Assembly: GCA_003153855.1 (NCBI GenBank)
Contig: PMBM01000063.1
Coordinates: 1-7,310, forward strand
Source of the DNA: Propionibacteriaceae bacterium
Lineage (GTDB): Bacteria; Actinomycetota; Actinomycetes; Propionibacteriales; Propionibacteriaceae
Length of the DNA: 7,310 bases
Direction: 5' to 3'
Part shown: one piece after another, positions 1 to 5,294 of the stretch
How positions within the stretch are numbered: the first letter of the stretch is position 1
How the letters are laid out: each line of letters opens with the position of its first letter
Position numbers and translations under genes: made by a program
The notes under the pieces: model-generated
The model's input: the letters and a program-made list of their open reading frames with translations, nothing else
Database searches by the model: none
What the model was told of the DNA's origin: nothing

Positions 1-36
1 CGGCCGGTGATGAGCTACGACTGGCCCGAGCAGTGA
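1..36 (+). CDS. 3' end of an upstream gene, probably a YCII/DGPF-domain protein (partial)
   Basis: Only the last eleven codons and the TGA stop (34-36) lie in the window; they read RPVMSYDWPEQ. The TGA overlaps the GTG start of the next gene by 4 nt (GTGA), an arrangement typical of translationally coupled genes. ECF42-type sigma factor genes are commonly preceded by one or more genes for small YCII-related 'DGPF' proteins, and those proteins often end in a strand containing '(E)VRP', which the visible 'RPVM' would fit. The identification therefore rests mainly on context. The fragment is too short for any domain to be recognised, and no function is claimed beyond that. Confidence 0.45.
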   Translation, partial: RPVMSYDWPEQ

Positions 37-1259
37 CGGATGCCAGCACCGTCGAGGGCTTGCTCCGGGCTGTGGCCCCGCGAGCCCTCGGCGCGCTGGT
101 GCGGCGGCGGGGCGACTTCGAGGACGCTGAGGACGCGATGCAGGAGGCGCTCCTCGTGGCCGCCACGGAGTGGCAGGCGGACGGCCCTCCGGACGACCCC
201 ACCGCGTGGCTGCTGCGGGTCGCGGACCGCAGACTCGTCGACTCCTGGCGGAGCAGCTCGGCCCGTCGACGTCGCGAGGAGGCTCTTGCTGCGGATGCCG
301 AGCAGGGTCCCACCCCGACGTCCGACGACTCCCTCGAGCTGCTGTTCCTCTGCTGCCACCCCTCGCTGACGCTGCCGTCGCGGGTCGCGCTCACGCTCCG
401 CGCCGTGGGCGGCCTCACGACGGACCAGATCGCGCACGGCTTCCTCGTACCGAGCAGCACGATCGGCCAGCGGATCAGCCGGGCGAAGGCGGCACTGCGT
501 GGCGCGCGCTTCGAGATGCCCGCGGCAGCCGACCTCCCGGAGCGGGTCGCGGCGGTGGCCACGGTCGTCTACCTGATCTTCACCGAGGGACACACCGCGT
601 CGTCCGGCGCCTCGCTCGACCGGATGGACCTGGCCGACGAGGCCGTACGACTGGGACGTCTCCTGCTGGCGCTGGTCGTCGCCCATCCCGCGCTGAGGCA
701 TCAGGAGGGCGAGGCGACCGGCCTCCTCGCGCTGATGCTGCTCACGCATTCGAGGCGGGCCGCACGGACCGGCCCACAGGGCGACCTCGTGCCACTGGCC
801 GACCAGGACCGCAGCCTGTGGGGTCGAGCGCTCATCGACGAAGGCGTCGCGCTGATCGAATCGGCCCTCTCAGATGCCCCGCTCGGTCCCTACCAGCTGC
901 AGGCGGCGATCGCCGCCGTACATGCCGAGGCGGCCACCGCCGACGACACCGACTGGCGGGAGATCCTCGGCCTGTACGACCTGCTCGTCGCGCTGGCTCC
1001 CAACCCCATGACCAGGCTGAACCGCGTCGTGGCGTTGGCGATGGTCGATGGGCCGGCCGCCGGCCTGCTCGCCCTGGACACCGCCGCCACCGACCCGACG
1101 CTGACCGACCACCACCGCACCCACGCCGTACGCGCACACTTCCTCGAGGACGTCGGCGATCCCGCGGGCGCGAGGATCGAGTACGAGCTCTCCGCTCGCC
1201 TCACCCACAGCATCCCCGAGCGGCGTCACCTGCTTGCGCGAGCGGCACGCCTGGCGTGA
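33..1259 (+). CDS. ECF42-type RNA polymerase sigma factor with C-terminal extension (DUF6596)
   Basis: This 408-residue protein is about twice the length of an ordinary ECF sigma factor. Sigma region 2 lies at about residues 9-75, with the conserved helix DFEDAEDAMQEALLVAATEW (28-47). Region 4 lies at about 103-155, with the helix-turn-helix LTTDQIAHGFLVPSSTIGQR. The rest is the long helical, TPR-like extension typical of ECF42/DUF6596 proteins: FTEGHTASSG (183-192), LLALMLLTHSRRAARTGPQG (231-250), DQDRSLWGRALIDEG (257-271) and GPYQLQAAIAAVHAEA (285-300). In this family the extension is thought to take over control, because no separate anti-sigma factor is linked; none is seen here either. 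The GTG at 33 overlaps the upstream stop and has no strong Shine-Dalgarno sequence, suggesting translational coupling. The target genes and the inducing signal cannot be read from the sequence. There is no evident functional link to the sugar locus, which is separated by the convergent TetR gene. Confidence 0.93.
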   Translation: MTDASTVEGLLRAVAPRALGALVRRRGDFEDAEDAMQEALLVAATEWQADGPPDDPTAWLLRVADRRLVDSWRSSSARRRREEALAADAEQGPTPTSDDSLELLFLCCHPSLTLPSRVALTLRAVGGLTTDQIAHGFLVPSSTIGQRISRAKAALRGARFEMPAAADLPERVAAVATVVYLIFTEGHTASSGASLDRMDLADEAVRLGRLLLALVVAHPALRHQEGEATGLLALMLLTHSRRAARTGPQGDLVPLADQDRSLWGRALIDEGVALIESALSDAPLGPYQLQAAIAAVHAEAATADDTDWREILGLYDLLVALAPNPMTRLNRVVALAMVDGPAAGLLALDTAATDPTLTDHHRTHAVRAHFLEDVGDPAGARIEYELSARLTHSIPERRHLLARAARLA

Positions 1260-1297
1260 GGACTCGGTTGGGGGGACCAGCGGTCCCGTGGTCCTCA
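1257..1297. terminator. Nested inverted repeat, probable bidirectional terminator
   Basis: An outer perfect 7-bp repeat, TGAGGAC (1257-1263) and GTCCTCA (1291-1297), encloses an inner perfect 6-bp hairpin, GGGACC (1273-1278) and GGTCCC (1282-1287) with a 3-nt loop AGC. An alternative pairing GGACCA/TGGTCC (1274-1279 with 1289-1294) competes with the inner stem. The element begins at the TGA stop of the sigma factor gene and ends 9 bp before the stop of the convergent TetR gene, so it is placed to end both transcripts. There is no U-tract on either side, which is common for actinobacterial terminators. Function is inferred from structure and position. Confidence 0.6.
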
Positions 1298-1306
1298 TCG
1301 GCCCGA

Positions 1307-1915
1307 TCAGGACAAGAACAGCGGCTCGATCCGGTGGCCCGCGAGGGTCGCGAACATCGCTGCGAGGTGTTCCGAGACCGAGACCGGGTCGGCACTGATC
1401 GGCGCCTGGAGCTGGAGCCCCTCCCAGAGAGCGACGATGTCGATAGCGGTGGCCTGCGGGTCGATGGCGGCGGACACCTGACCTGTGGCCTGGGCCAGCT
1501 CGATGTGGTGGGCGATCTGGTGGCGAAGCCGAGCGAGCCGTTCGCGGAAGTAGGCACGGGCGGGGTGGTCCGGATCGGCGGACTCAGCGGCCAGCAGCGT
1601 GAAGAGCCTGGTCAGCCCTGGGGTCGCCTCGTTGCGGACAGCGATGCCCAGCAGCAGGGCGAGCGTCTCGTCGAGGGTGGTCGGTTCGATGTGTTGGAGC
1701 TCGTCGCGGTGCTCGAGAACGGACTGGAGCAGCAGCGACTTCTTGGGAAAGTGGTGAAGCAGCGTCGCATGGTTGATGCCTGCCCGGCGAGCGATCTCGC
1801 GCACGGAGGTGCCGCCGTAGCCGGACTCGGCGAAGACGTGGAACGCGGCGTCCACGATGTCAGCCTTGGTCGCGCGTCCGGTCGCGTAGCCGACCTCCTC
1901 GGAGCCCTTCGCCAT
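1307..1915 (-). CDS. TetR-family transcriptional regulator, probable repressor of the divergent galactoside operon
   Basis: The product is a 202-residue protein of normal TetR length. The DNA-binding domain is at about residues 16-63: ATKADIVDAAFHVFAESGYG, then the helix-turn-helix TSVREIARRAGINHATLLHHF (36-56) and KKSLLLQSVLEHR. The remainder is helical and variable, as expected for the ligand-binding and dimerisation domain, so the ligand cannot be predicted. The ATG at 1915 was chosen because a G-rich Shine-Dalgarno-like run (CCCCC on the plus strand at 1923-1927) lies 7 nt upstream. A TTG at 1939 would add eight residues but has poorer upstream spacing. The gene is divergent from the sugar-binding protein gene with 166 bp between starts, the usual layout for a local autoregulated repressor. 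Control of an ABC-sugar/beta-galactosidase operon by TetR rather than LacI or ROK is less common. The regulatory target is inferred from position. Confidence 0.9.
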   Translation of the reverse strand: MAKGSEEVGYATGRATKADIVDAAFHVFAESGYGGTSVREIARRAGINHATLLHHFPKKSLLLQSVLEHRDELQHIEPTTLDETLALLLGIAVRNEATPGLTRLFTLLAAESADPDHPARAYFRERLARLRHQIAHHIELAQATGQVSAAIDPQATAIDIVALWEGLQLQAPISADPVSVSEHLAAMFATLAGHRIEPLFLS

Positions 1916-1963
1916 GATCTCGCCCCCATATCTCTTCAACCTGACGCCGTCGATTTACTCTTC

Positions 1964-1989
1964 GGATGACCGGCGCATAACGATCATCC
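1964..1989. promoter_or_regulatory. Candidate TetR operator (imperfect 26-bp inverted repeat)
   Basis: Two 9-bp arms, GGATGACCG (1964-1972) and CGATCATCC (1981-1989), are complementary at 8 of 9 positions around an 8-bp spacer. The repeat lies 49 bp upstream of the TetR start and 31 bp upstream of the -35 box of the divergent operon, so one dimer or a pair of dimers could affect both promoters. It is the best inverted repeat I could find by eye in this gap. Assignment to the TetR protein is inference. Confidence 0.4.
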
Positions 1990-2019
1990 TCCAGTTCGAT
2001 CACAATTTCCACCAAGCGG

Positions 2020-2047
2020 TTGACAACTGTTCGGCCGCATGTAATGT
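2020..2047 (+). promoter_or_regulatory. Putative sigma-70-type promoter of the sugar-binding protein operon
   Basis: A perfect -35 hexamer TTGACA (2020-2025) is followed after 16 bp by TAATGT (2042-2047), which keeps the key first T, second A and last T of the -10 consensus. An overlapping TGTAAT (2040-2045) matches TATAAT at five of six positions but leaves only a 14-bp spacer. The start of the binding-protein gene is about 35 bp downstream, with a GGAGG ribosome binding site at 2073-2077. The -35 box sits inside a small palindrome GTTG-A-CAAC (2019-2027). Confidence 0.6.
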
Positions 2048-2081
2048 CTGGCCTCATAGGCACTAGGAACACGGAGGTTCC

Positions 2082-3401
2082 ATGACTGATCGCTTGCAGG
2101 CTACGGGTTTCTTCCCGAGCCAGCTCTCCCGCCGCTCGATGTTCGCACTCACTGGGGGCGTCACCCTCGCGGGCCTCGCCGCCTGCACCGGCACCACGGC
2201 CACTGCCCCCGCCGCCAGCGGTAGCGCTTCCGCCGTGAGTGGGCAGACCATCACGTTCGGCTCGGGCGCCTCGGACGACGTTCCCAAGCGCGCCTACCAG
2301 GCCGTCTTCGACGCCTACACCAAGAAGACGACCAACACGGTGAAGGTCAACACGGTCCCTCACAACGACTTCCAGAACAACATCAACAGCTACCTCCAGG
2401 GCAGCCCGGACATGGCGTTCACCTGGTTCGCCGGCTACCGGATGCGCTACTACGCCGCCAAGGGCCTCGCGAGCCCCATGGACGACGCCTGGGCCACGGT
2501 CGGCGCCAACTTCAGCGACGGCCTCGCGAAGGCGTCCACCGGCGACGACGGCAAGAAGTACCTGATGCCGATGTACAACTACCCCTGGGGCTTCTTCTTC
2601 CGCAAGAGCGTCTGGGCAGCCAAGGGCTACACCGCCCCGACAACGTTCGACGATCTGAAGACCCTCTGTACCAAGATGAAGGCCGACGGCCTCATCCCGA
2701 TCGCCTTCGCCGACAAGGACGGCTGGCCGGCGATGGGCACGTTCGACTACCTGGACATGCGGCTCAACGGCTACCAGTTCCACATGGACCTGTGCGCTCA
2801 CAAGCAGTCGTGGGACCAGCAGAAGGTCAAGGACGTCTTCGACAACTGGAAGGCGCTGCTGCCGTTCCAGGATCCGAACTCGCTCGGCGCGACGTGGCAG
2901 GAAGCCGCAACGACGCTCGGCACGGGCAAGGCCGGCATGTACCTGCTCGGCTCCTTCGTCACCCAGCAGTTCACGGACCCCGCCGTACTGGCCGACATCG
3001 ACTTCTTCCCGTTCCCGGCGATGGCCATGGAGGGCCAGGATGCCGTAGAGGCCCCGATCGACGGCATCATGCTGTCCAGCAAGGCCGCAGGAAACGCCGG
3101 CGCCATGGATCTGATGAAGTTCCTCGGGACGGCCACTGCCGAGGACGCGTACTACTCGATCGACTCCTCGAACCTTCCGGTCGTCAAGGGTGCGGACCTC
3201 TCGAAGCTGACCGTGCTGAACAAGAAGTGCGCCGACACGATCGCCGGCGCCAAGTCCATCAGCCAGTTCTTCGACCGGGACGCCCTGCCGGCCATGGCGT
3301 CGAACGTGATGATCCCCGCGCTGCAGACCTTCCTGAAGGACGGGACGGTCGACACGGCCAACCTCGAGGCGCAGGCCAAGTCGCTGTACGCGAGCCAGTA
3401 G
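2082..3401 (+). CDS. Extracellular sugar-binding lipoprotein of a CUT1 ABC transporter
   Basis: This 439-residue protein is the solute-binding component of a carbohydrate ABC importer and should sit on the outer face of the membrane as a lipoprotein. The signal peptide has a twin-arginine pair (SRRSMFAL, residues 16-23), a hydrophobic stretch and a lipobox GLAAC with the lipidated cysteine at residue 35. This suggests Tat export followed by lipidation. A flexible T/A/S/G-rich linker (36-55) leads into the mature fold. Features typical of family 1/8 sugar-binding proteins include KYLMPMYNYPWGFFFRKSVW (159-178), with its aromatic residues, and GKAGMYLLGSFVTQQF (282-297). The length is usual for the family. 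ATG 2082 is preferred because GGAGG (2073-2077) lies 4 nt upstream and the N-terminus gives a complete signal peptide. It is the first gene of the operon. The ligand is not determined; the linked beta-galactosidase suggests a galactoside. Confidence 0.95.
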   Translation: MTDRLQATGFFPSQLSRRSMFALTGGVTLAGLAACTGTTATAPAASGSASAVSGQTITFGSGASDDVPKRAYQAVFDAYTKKTTNTVKVNTVPHNDFQNNINSYLQGSPDMAFTWFAGYRMRYYAAKGLASPMDDAWATVGANFSDGLAKASTGDDGKKYLMPMYNYPWGFFFRKSVWAAKGYTAPTTFDDLKTLCTKMKADGLIPIAFADKDGWPAMGTFDYLDMRLNGYQFHMDLCAHKQSWDQQKVKDVFDNWKALLPFQDPNSLGATWQEAATTLGTGKAGMYLLGSFVTQQFTDPAVLADIDFFPFPAMAMEGQDAVEAPIDGIMLSSKAAGNAGAMDLMKFLGTATAEDAYYSIDSSNLPVVKGADLSKLTVLNKKCADTIAGAKSISQFFDRDALPAMASNVMIPALQTFLKDGTVDTANLEAQAKSLYASQ

Positions 3402-3420
3402 GCCCAGCAGGCGGTCAGCT

Positions 3421-4359
3421 ATGACGACGATTGACGCTCCCCCCGCGCGCGTTCAACGCGCGCGGGGGAAACGCCGCAGCCATCTGCTCACGGCGTCTGA
3501 CAAAGCCACCCTCGGGGTGATGGCGGGTGTCCCGACATTGATCCAGTTCGTCTTCATCTGGGCGCCGATGGTCCTCTCGATCATCCTGTCGTTCATGAGG
3601 TGGAACGGGTTGCGCCTGTCCGACATCAAGGCGACCGGCCTGACCAACTACCAGTTCATCGTCCAGGACTACCCACCGTTCTGGCCCGCCGTCGCCCACA
3701 ACATCATCTGGCTCTTGTTCCTTGCCTGCGTGGCGACCCCCCTCGGTCTCCTGCTCGCCGTGCTGCTCGACCAGAGAATCCGTGGGTCGCGCATCTACCA
3801 GAGCATCTTCTTCGTACCGGTCATGCTGTCGTTGCCGCTCATCGGGATCATCTGGCAGCTCATGTACGCCCGCAACGAGGGCTTCATCAACAACATCGCA
3901 GGTATCGCCAACACGCCCGCCGCTATCGACTGGTTCGGCAACCCCTCGATCAACCTCTGGGCGGCCCTCGTCGCCGCCACCTGGCGGCACGCCGGCTACA
4001 TCATGGTGCTGTACCTGGCCGGCCTGAAGGGCGTCGACCCCTCGCTGCGCGAGGCCGCGGCGGTGGACGGGGCGTCTGCAAGCCAGACGTTCTTCCGCGT
4101 CGTCTTCCCGGCGATGAAGCCGATCAACATCGTGGTGGTCGTCATCACCGTCATCGAGGCTCTGCGCGCCTTCGACATCGTCTACATCATCAACGGCGGC
4201 AAGAACGGACTCGAGCTGATAGGTGCGCTGGTCGTCCAGAACCTCGTCGGCGAAGGGCAGGTGATCGGCATCGGCTCGGCGTTGGCCGTCATGCTGCTGA
4301 TCGTCTCACTGGTGCCCATCACCATCTATCTCAGCCGCGTCTTCGGACGGGAGGACTGA
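3421..4359 (+). CDS. Carbohydrate ABC transporter permease, MalF/UgpA type
   Basis: This 312-residue inner-membrane protein is one half of the translocation pore of the sugar importer. A basic cytoplasmic N-terminus (about 1-28) is followed by roughly six membrane segments, at about 31-56, 93-116, 125-146, 177-200, 236-257 and 283-304. The EAA loop that docks on the ATPase is REAAAVDGASASQTFFRVVFPAMKP (210-234), with the invariant glycine at 217. ATG 3421 lies 19 bp after the binding-protein stop, behind a moderate ribosome binding site AGGCGGT (3409-3415), one mismatch from AGGAGGT. An internal GTG/ATG near 3517-3520 would cut into the first membrane segment, so the upstream start is kept. 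Codons 7-16 carry a perfect 14-bp inverted repeat (3440-3468). The stop is followed after 1 nt by the start of the second permease gene. Confidence 0.95.
   Translation: MTTIDAPPARVQRARGKRRSHLLTASDKATLGVMAGVPTLIQFVFIWAPMVLSIILSFMRWNGLRLSDIKATGLTNYQFIVQDYPPFWPAVAHNIIWLLFLACVATPLGLLLAVLLDQRIRGSRIYQSIFFVPVMLSLPLIGIIWQLMYARNEGFINNIAGIANTPAAIDWFGNPSINLWAALVAATWRHAGYIMVLYLAGLKGVDPSLREAAAVDGASASQTFFRVVFPAMKPINIVVVVITVIEALRAFDIVYIINGGKNGLELIGALVVQNLVGEGQVIGIGSALAVMLLIVSLVPITIYLSRVFGRED
3440..3468 (+). repeat. Perfect 14-bp GC-rich inverted repeat (predicted mRNA hairpin) at the 5' end of the first permease gene
   Basis: The left arm CCCCCGCGCGCGTT (3440-3453) and right arm AACGCGCGCGGGGG (3455-3468) are fully complementary, with one C between them, so the real stem would be 12-13 bp with a 3-5 nt loop. 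It lies inside the coding sequence (PPARVQRARGK), 19 nt after the start codon, and is not followed by a U-run. It is therefore unlikely to be a full intrinsic terminator. Its place between the binding-protein and permease genes matches where sugar ABC operons often carry stem-loops that protect the upstream mRNA or lower downstream expression. That role is inferred. Confidence 0.75.
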
Positions 4360-4360
4360 C

Positions 4361-5272
4361 GTGACGACCCAGATCATCCAACAGAAGAGGACGCCAGCGT
4401 CCACAGTGTCGTCGAAGAAGATCGGGCGGCCCCACTACGGAACGCACATCTTCCTGCTGGCCATGGCGGTGATGTGGCTGATCCCGTTGCTGTGGTCGGT
4501 GTACACGGCGCTGCGGCCGTTCGCCGACACCAACAAGTTCGGCTATTTCAGCATCGCCGGCCACTACAGCCTCGACAACTTCTTTACCGCCTGGAACCAG
4601 GCCGGCATGGGGAAGTACCTGGTCAACTCCGCGATCATCACGGTCCCGACGGTGCTGCTGACCCTCTTCTTCGCGTCGCTGATGGCCTTCGCTGTGAGCC
4701 GGTTCAGCTGGAAGTTCAACGTGACGCTGCTCATCATGTTCACCGCCGGAAACCTGCTCCCACCGCAGGTGCTGGCGGCTCCGCTCTACGAGATGTACAA
4801 GTTCACACCTCTACCACTGTCCGTCTCCGACTCCGGGAACCTGCTGAACACGTACTACTCGGTCATCCTGACGAACACGGCCTTCCAGATCGGCTTCTGC
4901 ACCTTCGTGCTGAGCAACTACATGAAGGCACTGCCCGCGGAACTCACCGAGGCCGCCCTGGTGGACGGCGCGTCCGTGTGGCGCCAGTACGCCAACATCA
5001 TCATGCCGCTGTGCCGTCCCGCGCTCGCCGCGATGGGCACGCTGGAAGTCATCTTCATCTACAACGACTTCTTCTGGCCCCTGCTGTTCATCCAGAGCGG
5101 CGACCGCCTGCCCATCACGACCGGCATCAAGAACCTCCAGGGCGACTTCTTGAGCAACTACAACCTGATAGCCGCCGGTGCGACGATCACGATCATCCCT
5201 ACCCTGGTGGTCTACCTCCTGCTGCAACGCCACTTCGTGGCTGGGCTGACTCTCGGGGCGACCAAGGGCTGA
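4361..5272 (+). CDS. Carbohydrate ABC transporter permease, MalG type
   Basis: This 303-residue inner-membrane protein is the second half of the importer pore and pairs with the permease encoded just upstream. A cytoplasmic N-terminus (1-27) precedes about six membrane segments, near 28-51, 86-110, 120-139, 163-186, 223-245 and 267-289. The EAA loop TEAALVDGASVWRQYANIIM (196-215) has its invariant glycine at 203. The short C-terminal tail QRHFVAGLTLGATKG is typical of MalG-like permeases, in which 'F..Gl..GAvKG' endings recur. GTG 4361 is well placed, with GGGAGG (4349-4354) 6 nt upstream and overlapping the end of the previous gene, only 1 bp after its stop. The two genes are clearly co-translated. 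No ATPase gene follows; the next gene is the beta-galactosidase, so the energy-coupling subunit must come from elsewhere or from beyond the window. Confidence 0.95.
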   Translation: MTTQIIQQKRTPASTVSSKKIGRPHYGTHIFLLAMAVMWLIPLLWSVYTALRPFADTNKFGYFSIAGHYSLDNFFTAWNQAGMGKYLVNSAIITVPTVLLTLFFASLMAFAVSRFSWKFNVTLLIMFTAGNLLPPQVLAAPLYEMYKFTPLPLSVSDSGNLLNTYYSVILTNTAFQIGFCTFVLSNYMKALPAELTEAALVDGASVWRQYANIIMPLCRPALAAMGTLEVIFIYNDFFWPLLFIQSGDRLPITTGIKNLQGDFLSNYNLIAAGATITIIPTLVVYLLLQRHFVAGLTLGATKG

Positions 5273-5282
5273 CGGTTCTAAC

Positions 5283-5288
5283 AAGGAG
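5283..5288 (+). promoter_or_regulatory. Ribosome binding site deciding the GTG start of the beta-galactosidase gene
   Basis: AAGGAG lies 6 nt before the GTG at 5295, which is ideal spacing, but only 2 nt before an out-of-frame ATG at 5291. The ATG opens an unrelated arginine-rich frame, while the GTG frame encodes a complete GH2 fold. This settles the start. Confidence 0.8.
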
Positions 5289-5294
5289 AGATGC

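Noticed and set aside
170..1969. Open plus-strand frame of 599 codons overlapping the sigma factor and TetR genes
   Set aside because: It is R/G/P-rich with no recognisable motif, crosses a convergent gene junction and covers two clearly coding genes in other frames; a high-GC shadow.
1940..2040. Possible minus-strand promoter for the TetR gene (TTGTCA-like and TTATGC-like boxes)
   Set aside because: No pair of boxes had both acceptable sequence and 16-18 bp spacing, so no promoter is annotated, although one must exist.
1860..2801. Minus-strand open frame of 313 codons spanning the divergent promoter region
   Set aside because: It runs antisense to the binding-protein gene and through the promoter gap, with composition expected of an antisense shadow.
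2792..3424. Plus-strand open frame of 210 codons inside the binding-protein gene
   Set aside because: It is an alternate frame of a gene with a complete lipoprotein and binding-protein sequence, and has no plausible ribosome binding site.
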